DNA of 17,770 bases from a bacterium. GTDB taxonomy: Bacteria > SZUA-79 > Acidulodesulfobacterales > Acidulodesulfobacteraceae. Location of the stretch: positions 1 to 17,770 of the forward strand of contig JAJYYS010000014.1 in NCBI GenBank assembly GCA_021800745.1, in the 5' to 3' direction. How positions within the stretch are numbered: the stretch's first letter is position 1; every line of letters starts with the position of its first letter. The notes under the pieces were generated by a model. That model ran no database searches, was not told the origin of the DNA, and saw nothing but the letters and a program-made list of their open reading frames with translations. Made by a program: the position numbers and the translations under genes. Below, piece by piece: positions 1-6,145 of this stretch.

Positions 1-251
1 CCCCCGTCGATTTTGAATCCGCCTATTTTTTTCCCGAAATATATGTTTTACCGCTTAAATTTATAGAAGATATTAAGGCGGGCAATTTAAAGCCCGGGTT
101 TAAGGCGAAAGATATATTTAAGAAAAACGGCGTATTTATGATAAAATCCCATGGCTCTTTTTCATGGGGACCAACCCCGATTGAAGCCCTCAGATGGACT
201 ATGGCTCTTGAAGCTTCGTCCGAAATAATATTAAAGCGCTTATCTATTTAA
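1..251 (+). CDS. class II aldolase/adducin-family protein, C-terminal part (5' end outside window)
   Basis: The plus-strand frame with codons starting at position 3 is open from the left edge to a TAA at 249-251, giving 82 residues of a C-terminus. It contains IKSHGSFSWG followed by an EAL...T..LE helix. This resembles the end of class II aldolases such as L-ribulose-5-phosphate 4-epimerase and fuculose-phosphate aldolase, where the His of the HGxFxWG stretch is the third ligand of the catalytic metal. Members cleave or epimerise short sugar phosphates in the cytoplasm. The substrate cannot be told, because the other two metal ligands and the phosphate-binding residues lie outside the window. 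The gene converges on the ABC ATPase gene with 39 bases between the stops. Its last codons overlap a diverged copy of the ATPase tail. No terminator hairpin is visible after the stop. Confidence 0.7.
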   Translation, partial: PVDFESAYFFPEIYVLPLKFIEDIKAGNLKPGFKAKDIFKKNGVFMIKSHGSFSWGPTPIEALRWTMALEASSEIILKRLSI

Positions 252-348
252 TACTTCGTCGAATTCCATCATTCTGCCAGTCGGATAATCTTATATAAAA
301 TTCTTTTTATTTAGTACTTTGCTGAATTCCCTCATTCTGTCAGTCGCA
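245..348. repeat. imperfect direct repeat of the ABC ATPase 3' end (245-285 and 308-348)
   Basis: Two 41-base copies lie 63 bases apart; by eye 34 of 41 positions match. The right copy encodes the ATPase tail ATDRMREFSKVLNK. The left copy is downstream of the ATPase TAA (291-293) in exactly the same minus-strand frame, offset by 21 codons. It reads DYPTGRMMEFDEVLNR and then stops at 240-242. The left copy overlaps the stop codon and the last two sense codons of the aldolase gene. Either the last 21 codons were duplicated in tandem, or this is the remnant of a second, related ATPase gene. Confidence 0.8.
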
Positions 349-1121
349 GAACCGTTTTCTTCTCTTATTTCTCTGCCGACAAGCGATATAAAAACGTCGG
401 AAAGCGTAGGAATTTCGCCCCGTCCGGATTCTACCAATTTTTTTAAGGCTGAGGGCGTATCTATCGCTATGATTTTTCCGTTGTCTATTATGGCTATTTT
501 ATCGCAATTTTCGGCTTCTTCTATATAATGCGTCGTCAAAAATACTGTGGTTTGTTCTTCTTTTCTAAGCCTATTTATGAAATCCCACATATTTATTCTG
601 GTCTGAATATCCAGACCGACGGTAGGCTCGTCAAGAAACAGAACCGACGGCGAATGAAGCAGTCCTCTTCCCACCTCAAGCCTTCTTTTCATACCGCCCG
701 ATAATAACTTCACGGGTTTATCTTTGTAGCCGTATAAGTCTATAAAATTCAATATATAGTCTATTCTCTCTTTAACGGCGCTTTTATCCATTCCGTATAG
801 TTTTGCATGAAAATTGAGATTCTCATATGCGCTCAAATCGTTATCGAGCGTAGGATCCTGAAATACAAGGCCTATCGATTTTCTGACTTCTTTCTTATCG
901 GCGATAGTATTATAGCCGTTGATATATGCATCGCCGCTCGTCTGCCGCACAAGAGTGCATAAAATCTTTATGGTAGTAGTTTTGCCGGCTCCGTTAGGTC
1001 CCAGAAACGCAAAAAATTCGCCTTTTTTCACGCTGAAAGAAATATCGTCCACGGCCGTCAAATCTTTATATTTTTTGACCAACCGTTCTACCGTTATGGC
1101 AGATTCGTTATTGATCCTCAT
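291..1121 (-). CDS. ABC transporter ATP-binding protein, DrrA-like
   Basis: A 276-residue ATPase subunit of an ABC exporter, expected to bind a membrane permease on the cytoplasmic face and drive efflux by ATP hydrolysis. Visible motifs: Walker A GPNGAGKTT (about 41-49), Q-loop FQD (87-89), signature LSGGM (140-144), Walker B LFLDEP (161-166) and switch His198 in TTHYIEEAE. The tail after about 225, with a TLSDVFISLVG stretch, matches the C-terminal extension of the DrrA/CcmA-type drug- or polysaccharide-export ATPases. The ATG at 1119-1121 was chosen because GGGAGG lies 6 bases upstream. A longer reading back to 1283 would run antisense into cbiX and adds residues unlike the family. No permease gene is adjacent: left is a convergent aldolase, right is divergent cbiX. 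The partner and substrate are unknown. Confidence 0.9.
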   Translation of the reverse strand: MRINNESAITVERLVKKYKDLTAVDDISFSVKKGEFFAFLGPNGAGKTTTIKILCTLVRQTSGDAYINGYNTIADKKEVRKSIGLVFQDPTLDNDLSAYENLNFHAKLYGMDKSAVKERIDYILNFIDLYGYKDKPVKLLSGGMKRRLEVGRGLLHSPSVLFLDEPTVGLDIQTRINMWDFINRLRKEEQTTVFLTTHYIEEAENCDKIAIIDNGKIIAIDTPSALKKLVESGRGEIPTLSDVFISLVGREIREENGSATDRMREFSKVLNKKNFI

Positions 1122-1127
1122 TAAAAA

Positions 1128-1133
1128 CCTCCC
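1128..1133 (-). promoter_or_regulatory. ribosome binding site of the ABC ATPase gene
   Basis: GGGAGG on the minus strand, 6 bases before the ATG at 1121. It fixes that ATG as the start and rules out the 54-codon upstream extension. Confidence 0.8.
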
Positions 1134-1181
1134 GATTGCACAACGTTTAATAATATTATAAAATATATATGCAATATAATG

Positions 1182-1207
1182 AAAGGATAAAATAAAAAGG
1201 ATAAAAT
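1182..1207 (+). repeat. 12-base direct repeat carrying two Shine-Dalgarno-like cores before cbiX
   Basis: AAAGGATAAAAT occurs at 1182-1193 and again, without mismatch, at 1196-1207. The second copy places AAAGG at 1196-1200, nine bases before the cbiX ATG (1210), a usable ribosome binding site. The first copy is 14 bases further upstream. Confidence 0.7.
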
Positions 1208-1209
1208 CT

Positions 1210-1584
1210 ATGAAAAAAGAATCTATAGTTCTTCTCGGGCACGGTTCCAGAAGAAGCGAAGCCAACGATATTCTTAAAAGCATAACGGAAATAATAAAAT
1301 CTAAACTTAACGGAATAAACGTGGAATGCGCCTATTTAGAACATGCCGAACCTAATATAAGGGATATTATCGAAAAACTGGCCGGAGATAATTTTGAATC
1401 TATATACGTCATACCTTATTTTTTATACTCGGGCAATCATGTTTCAAGAGATATTCCCGAAATAATCAACGGTTATAAAGAAAAATATCCCCAAATCAAC
1501 CTTAAATTAGGCGATCACCTCGGCATAGACGAAAGGATAGCGGAACTCGTCACCGAAAGAATAGCTTCGGTAAAATTAGCATGA
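1210..1584 (+). CDS. cbiX: small sirohydrochlorin chelatase (CbiX short form)
   Basis: A 124-residue protein the size of the short CbiX type, which works as a homodimer and inserts Co2+ (or Fe2+) into sirohydrochlorin in early anaerobic cobalamin or siroheme synthesis. The two family histidines are seen: His11 in LLGHGS near the N-terminus and His77 in YSGNHVSRDIP. The LEHAEPNI stretch (about 43-50) is also typical. Metal choice cannot be read from the sequence. No other cobalamin or siroheme gene is in the window. The ATG at 1210 follows AAAGG at nine bases. The gene lies 16 bases upstream of the radical SAM gene on the same strand, so the two are probably cotranscribed. Confidence 0.88.
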   Translation: MKKESIVLLGHGSRRSEANDILKSITEIIKSKLNGINVECAYLEHAEPNIRDIIEKLAGDNFESIYVIPYFLYSGNHVSRDIPEIINGYKEKYPQINLKLGDHLGIDERIAELVTERIASVKLA

Positions 1585-1600
1585 AATATAATACCGCCGC

Positions 1601-3313
1601 ATGACCAGAAACCGGAATTCCTTCAATAATATACATAAGCTGTACGACCTGTATCTCAAATCCGAACGAAGCCGTTTAATAAAACACGCCGACGCATATT
1701 TAAAAGCCGTCATCGTATTTCCCAACTATTATGGAGTCGCAATGTCCAATCTCGGTTTTTTAAGGGCGTACGAGTTGATAAATGAATCGGGATTTATATC
1801 CTGCGACAGGGCTTTTTTTCAGGACGATGCGTCTAAAGGCATTATATCCATCGAAACGAGGCAGAGGCTCGCAAATTATGATTTCATATTCTTTTCGTTA
1901 AGTTATGAAAACGATTTCCCTAATATTCTTTCAATTTTAACCGCCGAAAAAATTCCTCTTCTGTCAAAAGACAGGGGCAAATCGTTTCCTCTTATTATGG
2001 CGGGCGGGGTCATAGCATTCTTAAATCCGGAACCGGTCGCTCCGATTTTTGACCTTATGTTTATCGGAGAAGCCGAGGCGATTTTTCCCGATTTTTTTAA
2101 AATAGTCGAAAACAAAAATAAGTATGAAATCCTTGAAACCGCTGCAAAAATAGACGGCATTTACGTACCGTCCGCCTATAATTTTATATTCGATAAAAAA
2201 AGACCTAACGTCTTAAATAAAATCGAGCATCTCTCCGGTTTTCCCAAAAAAATAAGAAGAAAATGCGCGGATAAGGATTCGGCATTCTCTTCTTCGGTTA
2301 TTACTACTAAATTTTCGGAATTGAGCAATATAAATATGATTGAGATCGAAAGGGGGTGCAAGAGGGGGTGCCGCTTCTGCAGCGCCGGCTTTATATATCT
2401 GCCTCTGAGAGAATCAAAGCCCTGCGATGTTTTTAAGGCTATAGAATCTTTAAGCGAAAACGATAAAGCCGGATTCGTCGGATTGGGAACGATGGACAGC
2501 AAAAATATAAATAAAATAATGCAATTTTCACTTGATTCTAAAAAACCGTTTTCGTTATCCTCGATAAGATTTGACTGCCTTGACGAAAATAATCTTGATT
2601 TAATAAAAGAAACTGGCATTAAAACAGTAACGCTCGGCATAGAAACAGGCTCTTCCCGCCTTAAAAAAATGATAAACAAAGACATAGACAACGATGAAAT
2701 AACAGCCGTCCTTAAAAATATTATAAAAAAAGGGGTAGTAAATATAAAATTATATTTTATGTTCGGACTTCCGTACGAAGAAAAAGAAGACCTTGACGAA
2801 ACTATAAATCTTATTAAAACAATGCGGAAAGAATTCGTCGAGTCGTCTAAAATCAATAAAAGAATAGGTTTGCTTACCGCTTCATTCGGCCCTTTCGTTC
2901 CGAAAGCATGGACCCCGCTTCAATGGGAAAATTTTGAAGATTTAACCGTCCTCCGCAGGAAGGCCGATTATCTTACGGATAACCTTAAACGCCTGCCTAA
3001 TCTTAACGTAAATATAAACCCTTTAAATGCCGCGTTTACCGAAGCATTTTTTGCAAGAGGTTCAAGGATTTCCAATGAGATTTTGATTTATTCTTTTATG
3101 AATAAAACCGGTCTGAAAAATGCGGCGGCGGATAAAGGATACGATATTAAAGACTTTATAAGAAAATTCGGCGAAGATGAGCTTTTACCATGGGACATAA
3201 TAGATCAGGGGGTCACAAAAAAATACCTTTTGGAGGAATATTTAAGGGGCGTTAATTTTAAGACGACTCCTCAATGTTTTGAGGGTTGCAAAAGATGCGG
3301 GGTATGCCGGTGA
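1601..3313 (+). CDS. radical SAM protein, TIGR03960-like
   Basis: A 570-residue cytoplasmic iron-sulfur protein of unknown reaction. An N-terminal Rossmann-like region (about 34-170) has FPNYYGVAMSNLG and GGVIAFLNPEPVAPIFD, the pattern of the B12-binding-like domain in family TIGR03960, but I see no DxHxxG cobalamin-ligand motif. The radical SAM core follows: RGCKRGCRFC gives Cys253, Cys257 and Cys260 for the 4Fe-4S cluster, then LGIETGSSRL at about 345-354. The C-terminus ends in a second cysteine set, Cys559, Cys563, Cys566 and Cys569, after a PWDIIDQGV stretch also typical of that family. Relatives often have a DUF2344 partner fused or adjacent; none is in this window. The ATG at 1601 is the first possible start after an in-frame stop and has no clear Shine-Dalgarno, so coupling to cbiX is likely. 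The last 43 bases overlap the ModE-type gene on the other strand. Confidence 0.85.
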   Translation: MTRNRNSFNNIHKLYDLYLKSERSRLIKHADAYLKAVIVFPNYYGVAMSNLGFLRAYELINESGFISCDRAFFQDDASKGIISIETRQRLANYDFIFFSLSYENDFPNILSILTAEKIPLLSKDRGKSFPLIMAGGVIAFLNPEPVAPIFDLMFIGEAEAIFPDFFKIVENKNKYEILETAAKIDGIYVPSAYNFIFDKKRPNVLNKIEHLSGFPKKIRRKCADKDSAFSSSVITTKFSELSNINMIEIERGCKRGCRFCSAGFIYLPLRESKPCDVFKAIESLSENDKAGFVGLGTMDSKNINKIMQFSLDSKKPFSLSSIRFDCLDENNLDLIKETGIKTVTLGIETGSSRLKKMINKDIDNDEITAVLKNIIKKGVVNIKLYFMFGLPYEEKEDLDETINLIKTMRKEFVESSKINKRIGLLTASFGPFVPKAWTPLQWENFEDLTVLRRKADYLTDNLKRLPNLNVNINPLNAAFTEAFFARGSRISNEILIYSFMNKTGLKNAAADKGYDIKDFIRKFGEDELLPWDIIDQGVTKKYLLEEYLRGVNFKTTPQCFEGCKRCGVCR

Positions 3314-3648
3314 TAATCTTTTAAAAACATTTTTTCTTTTTCCAGCAATTCTTCATACATATTCATTATATTTTTTGCTTTTTCAGTCAGAACCGATCCT
3401 CCGCCGTGTCTGCCTCCTATTTTTTTACTAACCAGTTCAAAACCGAACCTCTTTTCCATAAGATTTATAAAACTCCACGCTTTCTTATAGGAATAACCAA
3501 GCTCTTTTGCCGCCGAAGATATAGAGCCGGAAGATTCAATTTTTTCAAGAAGAAGAAATCTGCCTAATCCAAAAACGGGTTCGCCGTCTTTTTCAAGCCA
3601 TATCTTTGCCTTAATATCTAATTCTTTAAAATCTTCTCCGACCCGCAT
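3271..3648 (-). CDS. ModE-type winged helix-turn-helix DNA-binding protein (no molybdate domain)
   Basis: A 125-residue protein matching only the N-terminal DNA-binding part of the molybdate regulator ModE. After IWLEKDGEPVFGLGR comes a helix-turn-helix (about 41-64, GSISSAAKELGYSYKKAW) and a wing with GGRHGGGSVLT (78-88), then a helix that probably dimerises. The C-terminal molybdate-binding (MOP) domains of full ModE are absent. Stand-alone versions are common in anaerobes and are often annotated as LysR-like regulators. Ligand and targets are unknown. The ATG at 3648 is 5 bases downstream of the ftsZ stop with only a weak GCGGAT ribosome site, so the gene is probably read through from ftsZ. 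Its last 43 bases lie antisense to the end of the radical SAM gene, over codons for that protein's C-terminal cysteines. Confidence 0.85.
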   Translation of the reverse strand: MRVGEDFKELDIKAKIWLEKDGEPVFGLGRFLLLEKIESSGSISSAAKELGYSYKKAWSFINLMEKRFGFELVSKKIGGRHGGGSVLTEKAKNIMNMYEELLEKEKMFLKDYHRHTPHLLQPSKH

Positions 3649-3653
3649 AAAGA

Positions 3654-4808
3654 TTAATCCGCCTGTTTTCTCATAAACGTCGGAATATCGTATCTTTCGC
3701 TTTCGTAATCTTCTTCTTCTTTGTCGGAAAATCTGTCTATATATATGGTTTTGGATTCCGGAAACGGTTTGCTTTCGGTATTGCCGTCGTTAATCTGAAC
3801 CGGCGGCAATGCACCGGAGCCGTTAATGGAAACCAAGGAAACAGGACGAGCTTCACCGCCCAATCCGGTAGCTATAACCGTCACCATCATTCTGTCTCCG
3901 AGAGTATCGTCTATAACTGCGCCGAATATTATATTAGCATCGGGATGCGCTTCGGATTTAATTTTTTCCGCGGCCTCGTTTACTTCAAAGATACTCATAT
4001 CCCTTCCGCCTGCGACATTTATGAGAAGACCTCTTGCGCCTTCTATCTTTATATCTTCTAAAAGCGGGCTTGAAATAGCCTTCTGCGCCGCTTCCAGAGC
4101 TTTATTTTCCCCTTCCGCTATACCTGTCCCCATAAGCGCCATGCCCATTTCGGACATTATAGTCTTAACGTCGGCAAAATCAACGTTAATAAGTCCGTGG
4201 ACATTTATTAAATCGGATATGCCTTTAACTGCCTGCAGAAGAACCTCGTCAACTTTTTTAAAAGCATCCAGCATAGAGGTAGATTTGCCCGCAACGGCTA
4301 AAAGCCTCTGGTTGGGAATCGTGATGACCGTATCGACGACGGCTCTAAGCTCCCTTAAACCCTCATCGGCCTGTTTCATTCTCCTGTTGCCTTCAAAGAT
4401 AAAAGGCTTAGTGACTACCGCTACCGTTAAAGCGCCGACTTCTTTGGCTATCTGCGCAATTACGGGAGCGGCTCCCGTTCCGGTGCCTCCGCCGAGTCCG
4501 GCAGTTATAAACACCATATCGGAGCCTTCTAAAATCTCTTTTATCTTTTCTCTATCTTCTAATGCCGATTTTTTTCCTATTTCGGGATTGGCTCCGGCTC
4601 CGAGTCCCCTTGTGATCTGTTCTCCGAGCTGGATTTTTATGTTTGACGCACTCGCTTTTAATGCCTGGGCATCGGTATTGGCTACTATGAAATCGGTTCC
4701 GGAAAGCCCCGCCGCTATCATTGTATTGATAGCATTGCCGCCTCCGCCGCCGACACCGATAACTTTTATTTTTGCCGTTAATTCATTATTTTCTACAAAT
4801 TCTAACAT
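3654..4808 (-). CDS. ftsZ: cell division protein FtsZ
   Basis: The tubulin-like GTPase that polymerises into the Z ring at midcell. Of 384 residues, the nucleotide-binding N-terminus has [13 protein letters not shown], the tubulin signature GGGTGTG is at about 106-112, and the T7 loop NVDFAD (about 208-213) completes the catalytic site of the neighbouring subunit. A short acidic linker (about 330-370) leads to the C-terminal peptide YDIPTFMRK, which binds FtsA. Two ATG codons are adjacent (4809-4811 and 4806-4808). AGGAGG at 4814-4819 is 2 bases from the first and 5 from the second, so I take the second, giving an MLEFV start. The 71 bases between this ATG and ftsA hold a promoter-like -10. 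This is the last division gene of the cluster; the ModE-type gene follows after 5 bases. Confidence 0.97.
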   Translation of the reverse strand: MLEFVENNELTAKIKVIGVGGGGGNAINTMIAAGLSGTDFIVANTDAQALKASASNIKIQLGEQITRGLGAGANPEIGKKSALEDREKIKEILEGSDMVFITAGLGGGTGTGAAPVIAQIAKEVGALTVAVVTKPFIFEGNRRMKQADEGLRELRAVVDTVITIPNQRLLAVAGKSTSMLDAFKKVDEVLLQAVKGISDLINVHGLINVDFADVKTIMSEMGMALMGTGIAEGENKALEAAQKAISSPLLEDIKIEGARGLLINVAGGRDMSIFEVNEAAEKIKSEAHPDANIIFGAVIDDTLGDRMMVTVIATGLGGEARPVSLVSINGSGALPPVQINDGNTESKPFPESKTIYIDRFSDKEEEDYESERYDIPTFMRKQAD

Positions 4809-4813
4809 CATTC

Positions 4814-4819
4814 CCTCCT
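4814..4819 (-). promoter_or_regulatory. strong ribosome binding site of ftsZ
   Basis: A full AGGAGG on the minus strand. The gap is 5 bases to the ATG at 4808 and only 2 to the ATG at 4811, which favours the second ATG. It is the strongest site in the division cluster, as expected for an abundant protein. Confidence 0.8.
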
Positions 4820-4831
4820 CTTATATGCCTT

Positions 4832-4860
4832 ATTATATATCGTAAAAAATATTAATTAAA
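4832..4860 (-). promoter_or_regulatory. possible internal promoter for ftsZ
   Basis: The ftsA-ftsZ spacer is very AT-rich. On the minus strand TATAAT at 4837-4832 is a perfect -10. The hexamer 17 bases upstream, TTTAAT (4860-4855), is a poor -35. An extra ftsZ promoter would fit the wider gap and strong ribosome site, but the base composition makes chance TATAAT likely. Confidence 0.4.
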
Positions 4861-4879
4861 TTAAATGTTTTTTTAATTA

Positions 4880-6118
4880 TCAGAAAAAATATTCTATTAA
4901 ATCGGAAAACCAATTTTTTATAATAACAAACGGATTCTCTCCGTTTTTGGAAGAAAAAGATTTTTTATTCAGCCTGTTTCTATTTTTATACGCATATTTA
5001 ACGAGTCCGACACCCGTGGAATATATCGGAGAGCTTATGACGTCGGTCAAACCTCCCACGCTTAAAGGATAGCCTATTCTTACCGGAGCGTTAAAAATTT
5101 CGACGGCGAGTTCCGCCGAACCGTCAATCAGGGCAGCTCCTCCGGTGATTACGTATCCGGAAAGTATTTTACTTTCCAAGCCGTTTTTTTCGATATTTCT
5201 CCTAATCCATGTAAAGATTTCGGCCATTCTCTGTTCTATAATATTGCCCAGAAGCTGCCTCGATATCGGCCGCGGCGGTCTCCCTCCGAATCCCGGAATT
5301 TCTATTATCTCGTCTTTTCCGGCAAGCGATTCTTTGGCTATGCCGAATTTTATCTTAATTTTTTCGGCTTCCTGAGGAATAGTCGTGGTTCCTTTAGATA
5401 CGTCGCTCGTAACGCTCTGCCCGCCTTTAGGAATTACAAAAGTATGCACTATATTTCCCCTGTGAAATATAGCCACGTCGGTAGTTCCGCCGCCGATGTC
5501 TATAAGCGCCACTCCCAGTTCTTTTTCGTCTTCGGTTAAAACCGCCTCGCTGGATGCAATCTGCTCTAAGACTATTTCAGAAACGTCTATCCCCGCCTTA
5601 TTGGCGCATTTTACAATATTCTGCGCCGCTATGCTTGAAGCCGTAACTATATGTACGCTCGCTTCCAGCCTTAAACCGCTCATACCTATCGGATTTTTAA
5701 TATCATCCTGATCGTCCACGGTAAATCCCTGCGGAATGACATGTATGACCTCATGGTCCATAGGTATCGACATAGTTTTAGCCGCGGATATCACCCTGTC
5801 TATATCCTGCTGCGTCACCTCTCTGCTTTTAACGGCTACTATGCCGCGGGAACTGAAGCCGCGTATATGCGAACCGGCAATCCCCACCAATGCTTCCTGA
5901 ATTTGGTAGCCTGCCATGAGTTCGGCATCTTCTACAGCTTTAGTAATAGATTCCACCGTATTTTCAATATTAACTACGACGCCGTTTTTAAGTCCTGCAG
6001 AACCGCTTGTACCGACTCCTATTATTTCTAAAGAATCGTTTTTGGCTTCGGCGACTATAGCGCATACTTTGGTTGTCCCGATATCCAATCCGACAAAAAT
6101 GTTATTGTTCTTTTCCAA
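4880..6118 (-). CDS. ftsA: cell division protein FtsA
   Basis: The actin-like ATPase that ties FtsZ filaments to the inner membrane and recruits later division proteins. The 412-residue sequence opens with FVGLDIGTTKVCAIV (phosphate-1 loop), has the second phosphate loop DIGGGTTD at 207-214 and the adenosine motif VITGGAAL at 323-330. The last 18 residues (395-412, with IIKNWFSDLI) form the expected amphipathic membrane-targeting helix. The 1C domain that binds partners is present between. The start is a TTG at 6116-6118: no in-frame ATG lies nearby upstream, the reading MEKNNNIFVGLD has normal length, and AGAGG sits 5 bases before the TTG. It lies 27 bases downstream of ftsQ and 61 bases upstream of the AGGAGG of ftsZ. 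Confidence 0.96.
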   Translation of the reverse strand: MEKNNNIFVGLDIGTTKVCAIVAEAKNDSLEIIGVGTSGSAGLKNGVVVNIENTVESITKAVEDAELMAGYQIQEALVGIAGSHIRGFSSRGIVAVKSREVTQQDIDRVISAAKTMSIPMDHEVIHVIPQGFTVDDQDDIKNPIGMSGLRLEASVHIVTASSIAAQNIVKCANKAGIDVSEIVLEQIASSEAVLTEDEKELGVALIDIGGGTTDVAIFHRGNIVHTFVIPKGGQSVTSDVSKGTTTIPQEAEKIKIKFGIAKESLAGKDEIIEIPGFGGRPPRPISRQLLGNIIEQRMAEIFTWIRRNIEKNGLESKILSGYVITGGAALIDGSAELAVEIFNAPVRIGYPLSVGGLTDVISSPIYSTGVGLVKYAYKNRNRLNKKSFSSKNGENPFVIIKNWFSDLIEYFF

Positions 6119-6123
6119 TTCGA

Positions 6124-6128
6124 CCTCT
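6124..6128 (-). promoter_or_regulatory. ribosome binding site supporting the ftsA TTG start
   Basis: AGAGG on the minus strand, 5 bases before TTG at 6118. An ATG at 6135-6137 is in another frame, so this site marks the TTG as the ftsA start. Confidence 0.7.
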
Positions 6129-6145
6129 ATTCGGCATTTTTATTC

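Larger units (their letters stand above)
1122..1209. promoter_or_regulatory. divergent promoter region between the ABC ATPase gene and cbiX
   Basis: An 88-base, very AT-rich spacer separates two divergently read genes, so it should hold promoters for both. On the plus strand TATAAT at 1175-1180 could be a -10 box for cbiX, but no good -35 sits at the usual distance. Several overlapping TATA-like hexamers occur on the minus strand and none stands out. The regulator is unknown. Confidence 0.35.

Noticed and set aside
79..98. small hairpin CGGGC/GCCCG in the aldolase gene
   Set aside because: The stem is only 5 pairs with an 8-base loop, lies mid-gene and has no U-tract; chance is sufficient.
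252..290. possible terminator between the convergent aldolase and ATPase genes
   Set aside because: No stem followed by a T-tract is visible on either strand; the sequence is explained by the repeated ATPase tail.
1122..1283. 54-codon N-terminal extension of the ABC ATPase
   Set aside because: It runs antisense through the cbiX start, is unlike the family, and the ATG at 1121 has a good ribosome site.
2351..2371. 9-base direct repeat AGGGGGTGC in the radical SAM gene
   Set aside because: It encodes the RGC-K-RGC part of the cluster motif, so protein constraint explains it.
2176..2856. minus-strand open frame opposite the radical SAM gene (226 codons)
   Set aside because: It is the antisense shadow of the radical SAM core, with a biased Phe/Ser/Ile-rich composition and no motif.
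3826..4845. long plus-strand open frame opposite ftsZ (339 codons)
   Set aside because: It is the antisense of a strongly conserved gene, its protein is low-complexity Ser/Pro/Ala/Ile, and it has no recognisable domain.
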